DNA of 64,000 nt from Candidatus Omnitrophota bacterium (GTDB lineage: Bacteria; Omnitrophota; Gorgyraeia; Pluralincolimonadales; Pluralincolimonadaceae): NCBI GenBank assembly GCA_041653595.1, contig JBAZFB010000003.1, positions 62,001 to 126,000 of the forward strand, written 5' to 3'. Shown here piece after piece: positions 7,696-17,027 of the stretch. Numbering within the stretch: the first letter of the stretch is position 1; each line of letters starts with the position of its first letter. The notes under the pieces are model-generated. The model searched no databases. It saw only the letters and a list, made by a program, of their open reading frames with translations, and had not been told where the DNA came from. A program made the translations under genes and the position numbers.

Positions 7696-9394
7696 GAGCA
7701 GGCTCATAGCCGAATACGTCAGGTCCATAGGGATCCTGGAAGAATCCCAGGTCAAGAACGTCCTTAAGTCACAGGTCGAATCTGGCGGCCGTCTCTCCGA
7801 CATCCTCACCGGAATAGGTTTTTTAAAGATAGAACAGCTCAGGGACCTCATCGTGCAGGAATTCTCCCTCGCCCGTTCCCCGATCTTCGACATGGAGATA
7901 CCGTTCGACGTGCTCCAGAAGGTAAAACCGAACATCGCCTACCGGCATAGGATGGTGCCTATTAAATACGCGGACGACGTGCTTACCGTCGCCACCGATG
8001 ATCCCATAAATCTCCTCGGGCAGGATAATCTCGAAGACTTGACCGGATGTAAATTAAATTTTGTCCTGACCTCGGAGACCAACCTCTCGATCGCGCTCGA
8101 AAAACATTACGGGGGCAGCAAGAATATCCTCGATGCGGTCGCGCAGAAAAAGGATTCGGAGATAGCGGTATCTTTCAAGGGAGCGGCCGGAGAGGTCGCC
8201 AAGGAAGAGGAGAAAGAGGAAGCCCCGATAATAAAACTGGTCACGCAGATAATCGCCGAGGCCGTAAAGAACCGCGCCTCGGATATCCATGTCGAGCCGC
8301 TCGAGGACAAATTCCGGATAAGATACAGGATAGACGGTGTTTTGCACGAAGTGCCGGGCCCGCCCAAACAGCTGCAGCCGTCTATTATAAGCCGCCTGAA
8401 GATCATGGCGGGCATGAATATCGCGGAGAAGAGGCTGCCCCAGGACGGCAGGATAAGGATCCATGGCGCGGGAAAGGACCTCGACCTGCGCGTCTCCACG
8501 CTCCCCGCTCTTTATGGTGAAAGCGTGGTCATGAGGATCCTAGATAAATCGAGTTTCATGCTGGGCCTTAAGGAATTGGGATTTCTCCACGGGGACGCGG
8601 ACACGTTTGAAAGGCTGATACATCTCCCTTACGGGATGTTGCTTATAACCGGTCCCACCGGCAGCGGCAAGACGACGACGTTATACGCCTCGCTCAGTTA
8701 TATCAATAAGCCGAACAAAAAATTAATAACGATCGAGGACCCGGTCGAATACCAGATCTCAGGGATAAACCAGGTCCACGTCAAGCCTTCGATCGGCCTG
8801 ACTTTCGCTTCCGGCCTCAGGACGATGCTGAGGCAGGCGCCCGACGTCATAATGGTCGGCGAGATACGCGATTTCGAGACGGCGTCTATCGCGATACAGG
8901 CGGCCCTGACCGGGCATCTCCTCTTCAGCACGCTCCATACCAACGACGCTGCCGGCGCTTTTACGCGCCTGATAGATATGGGCGTAAAGTCGTATCTGGT
9001 GAGCTCTACGGTGCAGGCCGTCATGGCCCAGCGCCTCGTCCGGAAGATATGCGACAACTGCAGGGAAAACTATCAACCGAGCCTCGAGGAATTATATGTG
9101 CTAGGCTACAAACAGGACGATCCGAAAGCAAGCGAGATAAAATTATGGCGCGGGCACGGCTGCAAGAACTGCAATTATACGGGCTACCGGGGAAGGATAG
9201 GCATTTTCGAGCTTCTTATCAATACCGACGAAATAAGGGAGATGATCATAAAGAGGCTGCCTTCTCCCGAGATCCGGGACGCGGCCCGGAGGCACGGCAT
9301 GAAACTCCTGCGCGAGGACGGCCTCTCGAAAGCGCTGGAGGGCATAACCACTATATCTGAGGTCGTGCGCATAACGCACGGTTACGAGGAATAA
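7685..9394 (+). CDS. gspE: GspE/PilB family secretion/pilus assembly ATPase, copy 1
   Basis: This cytoplasmic hexameric motor of 569 residues powers pseudopilus or pilus extension. It starts with TTG at 7685, preceded by a GGGGA stretch, inside the end of larC. An N-terminal MshEN-type domain (about 1-150) is followed by the GspE core. The core has GPTGSGKTTTL (Walker A, from residue 323), IMVGEIRDFETA (Walker B/Asp box) and a tetracysteine zinc loop (CDNC ... CKNC). MshEN domains in some homologues bind cyclic di-GMP; whether this one does cannot be read safely. It is followed one base later by a second, paralogous ATPase, and together they head the secretion cluster. Confidence 0.93.
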   Translation: MLNKSRLIAEYVRSIGILEESQVKNVLKSQVESGGRLSDILTGIGFLKIEQLRDLIVQEFSLARSPIFDMEIPFDVLQKVKPNIAYRHRMVPIKYADDVLTVATDDPINLLGQDNLEDLTGCKLNFVLTSETNLSIALEKHYGGSKNILDAVAQKKDSEIAVSFKGAAGEVAKEEEKEEAPIIKLVTQIIAEAVKNRASDIHVEPLEDKFRIRYRIDGVLHEVPGPPKQLQPSIISRLKIMAGMNIAEKRLPQDGRIRIHGAGKDLDLRVSTLPALYGESVVMRILDKSSFMLGLKELGFLHGDADTFERLIHLPYGMLLITGPTGSGKTTTLYASLSYINKPNKKLITIEDPVEYQISGINQVHVKPSIGLTFASGLRTMLRQAPDVIMVGEIRDFETASIAIQAALTGHLLFSTLHTNDAAGAFTRLIDMGVKSYLVSSTVQAVMAQRLVRKICDNCRENYQPSLEELYVLGYKQDDPKASEIKLWRGHGCKNCNYTGYRGRIGIFELLINTDEIREMIIKRLPSPEIRDAARRHGMKLLREDGLSKALEGITTISEVVRITHGYEE

Positions 9395-9395
9395 A

Positions 9396-11132
9396 ATGGC
9401 CCCGGAAAAAGAACAACAGTCTAAACAGGAAAAATTCAAGAAGATAGGCCAGATGCTTCTCGAGAAAGGCCTTATAAATGACCATCAATTGGAACAGGCC
9501 CTCGAGGAACAGAAACTGACCGGTAAACTCCTGGGCCGGATCTTGATCGATATGGGGCTGGTCAAAGAGGAGGATATCCTCCAGGTCCTCGGCGCGCGCT
9601 CAGGCTTCTCGGTAGCGAGGCTTAAGGGTACGAAGATCCCGAAGGAGGTCATCGACAAGGTCCCGGCCTCGGTCGCCAAGATATATACTATCATTCCCGT
9701 CGCCATCGACGGTAACCAGCTAACCGTCGCTATTGCCGATCCTCTGAATGTGGCTGCCTTCGACGACCTGCGGTTTACCCTCGGGATGAACATCAAGGGC
9801 GTCGTAGCCAGCGATGAGGAGATAAAAGAAGAGATACAGAAATATTACGGATCCGAGGGAGAGACTATACAGGACGTCCTCGGCGTGTTCGGCGAAAAGA
9901 TGGAACTCCTCCCGGTCGGCGAAGAAGCGACGGATATCTCCACGCTGCAGGAGCTCGCTTCCCGCGCCCCGGTCATAAAATTATTGAACATGATATTACT
10001 GCAGGGGGTCAAAGAGAAGGCCTCGGACATACATTTTGAGCCGTTCGAATCGGATTACAGGATAAGGTACAGGGTAGACGGCGTCCTCTATGAGGTGGCG
10101 CGGCCCCCGAAGAACTTGAGCCTCGGACTTTCGTCGAGGATAAAGGTCATGGCGAACCTCGATATAGCCGAACGCAGGCTTCCCCAGGACGGGCGCATCA
10201 TGGTCACGATAGAAGGAAAGAGCGTCGACCTCAGGATTTCGACATTGCCGACGATATTCGGAGAGAGCGTCGTCATGAGGGTGCTCGACAGGACGACTGT
10301 CAGCCTTTCGATCGACGATGTGGGGATGCTCGAGGATACAAAGAAGAGGATACGCACCCTGATCATCAAGCCCAACGGGATACTCCTCGCTACCGGCCCG
10401 ACCGGTTGCGGCAAGACGACCACTTTGTACGGCTGCATGAAGGAGATAAACAAGATAGAATATAAGGTCATCACGACCGAGGACCCTGTCGAGTACGACC
10501 TTAAAGGCGTAATACAGGTGCCGATAAACGCCAAGATCGGCCTTACCTTCGCGACGTCGCTTCGCCACATCTTAAGGCAGGACCCGGATATAATCATGGT
10601 CGGCGAGATCCGCGACGCCGAGACCGCCCAGATAGCCATCCAGGCCTCGCTCACCGGACATCTCGTCTTCTCGACCATACATACCAATGACGCGGCAGGG
10701 ACGATAACCAGGCTTATAGATATGGGCGTCGAGCCGTTCCTCGTGACCTCGACGCTCGAGGCCGTACTTGCCCAACGCCTCGTCAGGAAGATATGCCAGT
10801 TCTGCAAAGAGGAATATACGCCCGAGCCGGAGATGCTATCCGACCTGGGGATAAAGCCTGAAGTCGCGAAGGGGAAGAAGTTCTACAGGGGAGCCGGCTG
10901 CGTAAAATGCAATAATTCCGGATATAAAGGAAGGACCGGCATATTTGAGCTCCTTATCCTTAACGACAAGCTCAGGGCCCTGATAATAGAGAAGGCCCAT
11001 ACCGCGTTGATAAAAGAGGCCGCCATAGAGGCCGGCATGAAGACCCTTCTTAACGACGGCCTTGAAAAGGTATTCCTCGGCGCCACTACGCTCGAGGAGG
11101 TCCTTAAAGAAGCCCAGACCGCGATCCTTTGA
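9396..11132 (+). CDS. gspE: GspE/PilB family secretion/pilus assembly ATPase, copy 2
   Basis: This is a second 578-residue ATPase of the same family, clearly diverged from copy 1. An N-terminal MshEN domain (KKIGQMLLEKGLINDHQLEQ, then LGARSGFSVARL) precedes the ATPase core. Walker A is GPTGCGKTTTL (from residue 334), Walker B is IIMVGEIRDAETA, and there is a C-x2-C ... C-x2-C zinc loop (CQFC, CVKC). Neither copy is PilT-like, because both keep the long N-terminal domain and zinc loop of extension ATPases. The two motors may serve different fibres, or form a mixed or conditional motor. The stop codon overlaps the -35 box of a promoter in front of gspF. Confidence 0.93.
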   Translation: MAPEKEQQSKQEKFKKIGQMLLEKGLINDHQLEQALEEQKLTGKLLGRILIDMGLVKEEDILQVLGARSGFSVARLKGTKIPKEVIDKVPASVAKIYTIIPVAIDGNQLTVAIADPLNVAAFDDLRFTLGMNIKGVVASDEEIKEEIQKYYGSEGETIQDVLGVFGEKMELLPVGEEATDISTLQELASRAPVIKLLNMILLQGVKEKASDIHFEPFESDYRIRYRVDGVLYEVARPPKNLSLGLSSRIKVMANLDIAERRLPQDGRIMVTIEGKSVDLRISTLPTIFGESVVMRVLDRTTVSLSIDDVGMLEDTKKRIRTLIIKPNGILLATGPTGCGKTTTLYGCMKEINKIEYKVITTEDPVEYDLKGVIQVPINAKIGLTFATSLRHILRQDPDIIMVGEIRDAETAQIAIQASLTGHLVFSTIHTNDAAGTITRLIDMGVEPFLVTSTLEAVLAQRLVRKICQFCKEEYTPEPEMLSDLGIKPEVAKGKKFYRGAGCVKCNNSGYKGRTGIFELLILNDKLRALIIEKAHTALIKEAAIEAGMKTLLNDGLEKVFLGATTLEEVLKEAQTAIL

Positions 11133-11157
11133 CTTTCGGTAACTTATAGGGTATATT
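11129..11157 (+). promoter_or_regulatory. Sigma-70 type promoter before gspF
   Basis: TTGACT (11129-11134) and TATATT (11152-11157) are separated by exactly 17 bases, each matching the consensus at five of six positions. The predicted start, near 11164, leaves about 24 bases of leader containing a GAGAGGA ribosome site before the gspF ATG at 11188. It would allow the platform and pseudopilin genes to be expressed separately from the two ATPases. Confidence 0.6.
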
Positions 11158-11187
11158 TATACTATAGACGAGAGAGGAACTACAACT

Positions 11188-12456
11188 ATGGCAATATTCA
11201 ATTACGTGGCTATCGACAAGGACGGGAAAGAGATAAAAGGCAGGCTCGAGGTCAACTCTAATGATGAGGTAGTGACCCAGCTCCGCCAAAAAGGGCTCTA
11301 TCCGGTAAGCGTAAGCGAGGAGAAGTCGAAAACGCCCGCTGCCGGCGCGGCTAAAGACCTGCGTGAGGGCCCTGCCCCGGCTAATAAAGGATCTATACTG
11401 AATCTCTCGCTGGGAGGGGTCAGCCAGAAGCAGGTGACCGTTTTTACGCGGCAGCTGGCTACACTTATCGGGTCAGGCCTTCCTCTTGTGCGCGCGCTTT
11501 ACGTCCTTGAGCGCCAGGAGAAAGGGGCCCTGAAAACGACCATCCGCGGCCTGGCCGAACAGGTAGAAGGCGGCAGTTCTTTTTCCGAAGCGCTCTCGAA
11601 ATATCCGAAGGCTTTTCCCCCGCTTTATGTAAACACGGTCAAGGCCGGCGAGACCGGCGGCGTCCTTGAAGTCGTCCTGACGCGCCTGGCTGAATTCGCC
11701 GAGAAGTCGCAGAAGCTGAACAGCAGGATAAAGGCCGCCCTTATCTATCCCGCCCTTGTCCTGACGTTGGCGCTTTCGGTCTTATTTTTCCTGATAACTT
11801 TCATTGTCCCGAAATTCATGCAGATATTCAAAGAGATGAACGTCGAACTGCCGGGTCCGACAAAGGTGCTCCTCTTCGTCAGCAGTTTGATGAAAGACAG
11901 ATGGTTTGTCGGGCTAGGGATCATCATCTTTGTCATCGTGGTCTATACGATATTGTCCAGGGTAGCGGCGACGAGGCTGGTGATCGACAGGATAAAATTG
12001 GAGCTTCCGGTAATGGGGCCGTTGATCCGCAGGATAGCCATCGCGCGTTTCTCGAGGACGCTGGGCACTTTGCTTTCGAGCGGCGTCCCCATCCTGCAGT
12101 CGCTTATGGTCGCAAAAGATACGACCGGTAACGAGGTCATGGCGCGCTCGATAGTCCATGTCCACGACAGCGTACGCGAGGGAGAGACTGTGGCCAAGCC
12201 GCTCTTAAAGGCCGGTTTGTTCCCGGCGATGGCCGTCAATATGATATCTGTCGGCGAAGAGACCGGCGCCCTCGACCAGATGCTCCTCAAGATCGCGGAC
12301 GTCTATGATGAAGAGGTGGATGTCACGGTAACGGGCCTTATGTCGTTATTGGAACCTTTCTTGATTATCGGCATGGGCCTGATCGTCGGCTTTATAGTAG
12401 TTTCGATGTTCATGCCGCTCTTCAACCTCATAACCGCATTGGGAGGGAATGGTTAA
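11188..12456 (+). CDS. gspF: GspF/PilC inner-membrane platform protein
   Basis: This polytopic inner-membrane protein of 422 residues couples the ATPase to pseudopilin extraction. An N-terminal cytoplasmic tail (FNYVAIDKDGKEIKGRLE) precedes two T2SSF repeats. The first is around VTVFTRQLATLIGSGLPLV, the second around IARFSRTLGTLLSSGVPIL. Each ends in the conserved GEETG/GETGG motif (KAGETGGVLEVVL; SVGEETGALDQML). Three hydrophobic helices are visible, near 190, 240 and at the C-terminus (LIIGMGLIVGFIVVSMFMPL). The length and domain order are normal for GspF/PilC. It is followed by the major pseudopilin gene with an eight-base overlap. Confidence 0.95.
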   Translation: MAIFNYVAIDKDGKEIKGRLEVNSNDEVVTQLRQKGLYPVSVSEEKSKTPAAGAAKDLREGPAPANKGSILNLSLGGVSQKQVTVFTRQLATLIGSGLPLVRALYVLERQEKGALKTTIRGLAEQVEGGSSFSEALSKYPKAFPPLYVNTVKAGETGGVLEVVLTRLAEFAEKSQKLNSRIKAALIYPALVLTLALSVLFFLITFIVPKFMQIFKEMNVELPGPTKVLLFVSSLMKDRWFVGLGIIIFVIVVYTILSRVAATRLVIDRIKLELPVMGPLIRRIAIARFSRTLGTLLSSGVPILQSLMVAKDTTGNEVMARSIVHVHDSVREGETVAKPLLKAGLFPAMAVNMISVGEETGALDQMLLKIADVYDEEVDVTVTGLMSLLEPFLIIGMGLIVGFIVVSMFMPLFNLITALGGNG

Positions 12457-12928
12457 AATGGAAAAACGCAAAAGCGGGTTTACGATAATAGAGTTGATAG
12501 TCGTCATGACGATCATCCTTATATTGGCGGGCCTCATAACCGGCGCCGCGCAGAAGGCGAAGCAGCAGGCTATGATAGCCAAAGCCAGGTCGATGATAGC
12601 AGGCATCGAAACCGCGCTGGGGATGTTCCAGGCGGATACCGGGATCTATCCCGCTTCCGCTAATTTGTATACGAACCTTGTCAGTTCCGCGACCGGCCTT
12701 ACGACCGTCCAGGCGCAGAATTGGTCCGGGCCTTACATGAATTTCCAGACGAATGAAATAAATACCACCGCCGGCACTATACTCGACCCCTGGAACAGCG
12801 CCTACCATTATACTAACACCGGTTCGGCCTCGCACGGTTACGATCATTACATTGATATCTGGTCCAACGGCCCTAATAAAGTGGACAATAGCGGCGCGGG
12901 CGACGATATAACCAACTGGAAAAGATAG
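12449..12928 (+). CDS. gspG: Major pseudopilin, GspG-like (type IV pilin-like N-methylation motif)
   Basis: This 159-residue prepilin (156 if the second ATG at 12458 is used, which has better spacing from the GGGAGG site) has a short basic leader. The leader ends in KSG before FTIIELIVVMTIILILAGLI, the classic prepilin peptidase site with Glu5. The C-terminal half has the GspG layout: an aromatic/Pro-rich region (GIYPASANLYTNL) and a terminal loop SNGPNKVDNSGAGDD, which matches the calcium-binding loop of GspG. This favours a type II secretion-like pseudopilus over a motility pilus. The peptidase that would process it is not in the window. Confidence 0.9.
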   Translation: MVKMEKRKSGFTIIELIVVMTIILILAGLITGAAQKAKQQAMIAKARSMIAGIETALGMFQADTGIYPASANLYTNLVSSATGLTTVQAQNWSGPYMNFQTNEINTTAGTILDPWNSAYHYTNTGSASHGYDHYIDIWSNGPNKVDNSGAGDDITNWKR

Positions 12929-12940
12929 CTCCTTAATATT

Positions 12941-13294
12941 ATGAGAAAAGGTTTCACGTTAATAGAGATAGTCATATCGCTCGCGATACTCGCCATAGGG
13001 CTGGTGGGCATATTGTCTCTTTTCCCGATAGGCTTTGACTCGGCGAGGCGCTCGGTGAATTCCACGCAGGTAGCGGTCTTTGCCAATAAGCACCTCGAAG
13101 AGCTGCGGAACACCGGATTTCCTTCTTTAGGCGTCACGAGCGGGGACTTCTCCGACCCGTCTTATACGTGGACGCAGAGCGTCTCAACCGTAGACGCGAT
13201 CGACGCATTAAGGCAGGTAGACCTGACGGTAAGCTGGCAATATAGGAACAGGGGTTATCAACAGGTATTCACGACCTATGTGGCGACCAGATAG
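12941..13294 (+). CDS. Minor pseudopilin, GspI/PilV-like
   Basis: This prepilin of 117 residues starts MRKG and is cleaved before FTLIEIVISLAILAIGLVGI. The short soluble domain has the order of a GspI/PilV minor subunit: a long helix (RSVNSTQVAVFANKHLEELR) and then a few beta strands. It sits in the canonical G-I-J-K order after the major pseudopilin. In known systems I, J and K form the tip complex that starts pseudopilus assembly. The end overlaps the next gene by 17 bases. Confidence 0.85.
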   Translation: MRKGFTLIEIVISLAILAIGLVGILSLFPIGFDSARRSVNSTQVAVFANKHLEELRNTGFPSLGVTSGDFSDPSYTWTQSVSTVDAIDALRQVDLTVSWQYRNRGYQQVFTTYVATR

Positions 13295-14042
13295 ATATAT
13301 AAGAAGGAATAGCTCCGGCCTGACCTTGGTCGAGATCCTCGTCGTGGCCGTCATCTTCTCCATCCTCGTCACCTCCCTGTTTACGGTCTTCAGGGGCGGG
13401 CTCGATTCCTGGCGCAAGGCCGAGACGATCCTCGATATGTACCAGAACGCGAGGTTCGCGCTCGACATAATGGAGCGCGAAATATCCTCCGCCTATCTTT
13501 ACCAGGAGAGCGCCAACACCGCCTATTGGACTAAATTTGAAGGTTATCTCTCCGCGTCAGGCCTAAAGACCGGCTCCGCAGGCGGCGAGATATTTTTCGT
13601 CGCGCCGATAGCGAATAATCCGGGCAATAAGCAGGACCTCTGCGAAGTCGGATATTGGCTCAGGAACGATAACCGCCTCATGCACCATTTCGAGTATTTC
13701 GACGGAAGCGTAGTGCCGGTCGCCTATGATTTTTCGAAGAAAGCCGACGGCTCCGGCGATACGGGCGCCTCGGATGCCGCCATCGCAAGTAACGTCACGG
13801 CGCTTACCTTTACCTATTATTACAGGGGTACCGCCGGCGCCGCGCCGGCCGCGACCGTTACCAGTTGGAATTCGGGCCTTGACGCGCTTACCGGCGCCAC
13901 CGAGAATTACGATTCCGGCGGCAACAAACTGATACCCGACGGCCTGCCCGACGCGGTGGGGATATCCATAACGCTGCAGAGCAGGGACGGCACGCAGACA
14001 AAGACCTTCACGGATTTCATAAGGGTCGTAGGTGCGAGATGA
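13278..14042 (+). CDS. Minor pseudopilin, GspJ-like
   Basis: This prepilin of 254 residues has a leader ending SSG before LTLVEILVVAVIFSILVTSL, keeping Glu5. It continues with the GspJ-like helix (GGLDSWRKAETILDMYQNAR) and EREISSAYL. The soluble part is mainly beta and carries small-residue-rich loops (SKKADGSGDTGASDAA, RGTAGAAPAA). The ATG at 13278 lies inside the preceding gene; no better start precedes the leader. Position between the I-like and K-like genes supports a GspJ role. The next gene overlaps by four bases. Confidence 0.84.
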   Translation: MWRPDRYIRRNSSGLTLVEILVVAVIFSILVTSLFTVFRGGLDSWRKAETILDMYQNARFALDIMEREISSAYLYQESANTAYWTKFEGYLSASGLKTGSAGGEIFFVAPIANNPGNKQDLCEVGYWLRNDNRLMHHFEYFDGSVVPVAYDFSKKADGSGDTGASDAAIASNVTALTFTYYYRGTAGAAPAATVTSWNSGLDALTGATENYDSGGNKLIPDGLPDAVGISITLQSRDGTQTKTFTDFIRVVGAR

Positions 14043-17017
14043 AAGAGACTAGCCCTAAATACAAAAAGAAGAGAGGCGTAGCCCTCATAATCTCGGTGGG
14101 CATCCTGGCGCTCATCGCGATGATAGCCACGAGCTTCGCCATAAACATGCAGCTCGAGTATAGGGCCGCGGCGAATTTTATGTATTACACCGTAGCCAAA
14201 GAGCTGTCCGGCGCGGGCCTTGATAAGACGATCGCCGATATCCGAGCTTTGGCGGCAAACAACAGTTACGACGACGTCATGGCTGTCATAAATGCGTCTC
14301 CTTACGCCAACCCTGGGACCGAGGTAAATTTCGCGGGAGGGAGCTATCAGGTCTATGTGGAGAGGGAGGACCAGAAGATAAACATAAACACCCTCGATGA
14401 GACCGATTATCCGTGGATAGATGAGTTGAAAAGCAAGGGCCTTTCATACGATGACATCGCGAAGATGATCAATTATCGCGTTCCGGAGACGGAGTATAGC
14501 AGTATCACCTCTGTATTGACCGCCACCGGCCCGCAGTCCTGTAACAGCGGCACCGTCCAGAAGCACGGGCCTTACGCAACAGTCGAAGAATTGCGACTTG
14601 TCCTTAACGACGACATCAAATATAATGCAATAAAAAACTTCGTTACCGTCTATGCCCCGGTGATACCGGGAGGGCTTACCGGTAAGTATTACTCCCAACC
14701 CGATAATACGGTGTGGGATAAAAACTCGATCCTGGGCCTTGGTAATTTTTGCGGAAAAGTCGTGGAATTTCGCGCCCTTAAAGAGGCGAAGGACTCCGGT
14801 TCAGCTCCCTGGCCTCCTTCCAATACATTCCCGGGCGCCGACGGAGATTGGAACGGATGGAGCGAGGCGCACGACGCGGAATTTGCCGGGGGCTATATAG
14901 CCGCTGACTGGACGTGGCGGTCAGGATTGGATTATTTCGGCGCGGTATTCACCGGATATATATACATACCTCAGGACAAGGTGAACCAGGATATAACCTT
15001 CAAGATGCGCAGCGAGAACGGCTGCAGGCTTTTTATAGACGGGACGAAATTGATCGAGGATTGGACCGACAGGAACATGGGCGGCTGGCCGTCAGATAAT
15101 GTCCTCGTCTCTCCGGCTGTTACCTTCAGCCGCGCCGGCTGGCACCCAATAAGGATCGAATACTACAACAAAGACAACCAGAACACGGTCCAGCTTAAAT
15201 GGGACGCCTACGGTTCTGACGATTACGTTCCGGCCGAATACTTCGGATATTATCCTTCTTCTTATTACGGGGATATCGCGGTCGACTCGAACCCGGTGAC
15301 GACGCCTAAGACATACAGGGCCGCCTCCAGGCTCGGGACGGATTATAACTCGGCCGGTATCCTGAAGATAGTCTCTACAGGGAAGACGAAAAAGAACGGA
15401 GTCGTCGTCGCCGAAAAGAAGACGACCTCGGTCATACAGGTATTTAATACCCTTACCCAATCTACCCGGGCCGAGTTTTGGGCACCCTGGTTCTCTCTCT
15501 ACAACAATTTCAGCGACGGGGAGGTAAGGAACGTGACTTGGCTCGATTCGTGTCCGACCAGCCAGGACGGTTTCGACGGCAGCAAGATGAATTGGGAGGG
15601 AAGTTATCAGAAAACCCCCGATTCCGTCAAGCTTGGATACTGGGACAACTTCAACGATGATATTGCCTACACCGCGATAATATTGAAGGGGGGATATGTA
15701 ACGAAGTTATTCGGTATAGCGTGGTGGGATTGGGATGTTCACACATTTCCCAGCACCCATGAACACTGGCTTCCTAGAGGAAGAATAGACGGTGAAGATG
15801 CAACTGCTATAAATTGGGACGGCGATTATGTGTGGCCCTGCACTTTCGGCGATTTTTCCGTCCCGGAAGGGTTCAAGGAAGATGGCATTAATGGCACCTA
15901 TTGCCTCAGAATGGATGTACCGGGATATTATTACGATGGATGCACGGCTGAGGAAAGGCAAGCCGAATTAAACAGTTATTACTACAAAGCAGACTCGCCA
16001 TTGGGCTACGATATCTTCGCCAGGTCTTATGTCTATGACAACGGACAGAAGCAGACATGGGACAGCAACTGGCAACGGCCTCCAAGCCAGCGCTTGGCTA
16101 ATCCGGGATATCCCGACCATATTCCATCATTTTTGACGGGGTATCTCATCCTCAAGACCGATCCGCCGTATACAGCTGACCATCAGACAAAACCCGGGGA
16201 CGTTTATTATACTTTTGTCCAAAACGGTACCGACTGGTTCGGTTCCTCCGACCTGGATGCGAGCGTATTATATTGTCCGGGCAAGACAGACTCGTCAAGC
16301 GGCGCCTATTATTCCTGGGATGAGGATGCGCAACAGACGCAGTACTACATATTAGCGGCGATAGGGGTGGGAACCACCTATCAGGCTTATTATTCCTATA
16401 CTACCGAGAGTGGTTCCGGTTGGGTCACCACGGGAGCATCCGGAACCGGCAGCGCGTCCAAAGCAGGTGTCGTAGCGTTTAGGGCAAACAATATATATTA
16501 TGTCGATCTCGACTTATTCTGGCAGGGGACCCCCCCCTACACCAATGAAGCATTCGTCGATATGGTATACGACAGGACCGACGGGATAACCGATAATAAC
16601 CCCAGATATATAGGCAGCACCAGCGAATGCGTGACCGACTTCGACAATGTCAGGGTCATATATCCAAAGGGCTATATCGTATCTGCGTCGCTTATAGCTA
16701 AACCTCCTTTGGACAACTCCAATATAATATGGGATACGATAACGTGGAATGACGCGAATCCGAATCCGGCCGGTACCTCGATAACGATGTATGCCAGGGC
16801 GGCAGACAGCCTTTCCACAACCGATGACTTCTCGACTGAATATGCGAAGGGGGACTCGATATCATCCCTTTCAGGAGGCAGGTTCCAGTATAAGGCTTTA
16901 TTGATCACGTCCGCGTTGAACCCTAATGACTATTCGGCCAGCAGCTCCACGCCTGTCCTGAAGGGCGTCACCGTGATGTACCACCGGCCGAAAGCCCGGG
17001 TATTCTACCAGCAGTAG
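14039..17017 (+). CDS. Giant GspK-like minor pseudopilin with PA14 domain
   Basis: A 992-residue protein, about three times the length of ordinary GspK. The N-terminus is GspK-like: a basic leader ending KKRG, then VALIISVGILALIAM without Glu5. Next come the alpha-domain marks (DQKININTLDE, PYATVEELRLVLND). A PA14 domain follows at about residues 212-405 (LTGKYYSQPDN, FTGYIYIPQDKV, GCRLFIDGTKLIEDW, GWHPIRIEYYN), a fold often linked to carbohydrate binding. The remaining 580 residues are beta-rich and tyrosine/tryptophan-rich, with NVTWLDSCP near residue 500 and LGYWDNF near 532, both shared with the second GspK-like protein at 17956. A run of eight C at 16530-16537 could be a slippage site. 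I infer a tip adhesin or substrate-recognition subunit. Confidence 0.82.
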   Translation: MKETSPKYKKKRGVALIISVGILALIAMIATSFAINMQLEYRAAANFMYYTVAKELSGAGLDKTIADIRALAANNSYDDVMAVINASPYANPGTEVNFAGGSYQVYVEREDQKININTLDETDYPWIDELKSKGLSYDDIAKMINYRVPETEYSSITSVLTATGPQSCNSGTVQKHGPYATVEELRLVLNDDIKYNAIKNFVTVYAPVIPGGLTGKYYSQPDNTVWDKNSILGLGNFCGKVVEFRALKEAKDSGSAPWPPSNTFPGADGDWNGWSEAHDAEFAGGYIAADWTWRSGLDYFGAVFTGYIYIPQDKVNQDITFKMRSENGCRLFIDGTKLIEDWTDRNMGGWPSDNVLVSPAVTFSRAGWHPIRIEYYNKDNQNTVQLKWDAYGSDDYVPAEYFGYYPSSYYGDIAVDSNPVTTPKTYRAASRLGTDYNSAGILKIVSTGKTKKNGVVVAEKKTTSVIQVFNTLTQSTRAEFWAPWFSLYNNFSDGEVRNVTWLDSCPTSQDGFDGSKMNWEGSYQKTPDSVKLGYWDNFNDDIAYTAIILKGGYVTKLFGIAWWDWDVHTFPSTHEHWLPRGRIDGEDATAINWDGDYVWPCTFGDFSVPEGFKEDGINGTYCLRMDVPGYYYDGCTAEERQAELNSYYYKADSPLGYDIFARSYVYDNGQKQTWDSNWQRPPSQRLANPGYPDHIPSFLTGYLILKTDPPYTADHQTKPGDVYYTFVQNGTDWFGSSDLDASVLYCPGKTDSSSGAYYSWDEDAQQTQYYILAAIGVGTTYQAYYSYTTESGSGWVTTGASGTGSASKAGVVAFRANNIYYVDLDLFWQGTPPYTNEAFVDMVYDRTDGITDNNPRYIGSTSECVTDFDNVRVIYPKGYIVSASLIAKPPLDNSNIIWDTITWNDANPNPAGTSITMYARAADSLSTTDDFSTEYAKGDSISSLSGGRFQYKALLITSALNPNDYSASSSTPVLKGVTVMYHRPKARVFYQQ

Positions 17018-17027
17018 GGATAACAAT

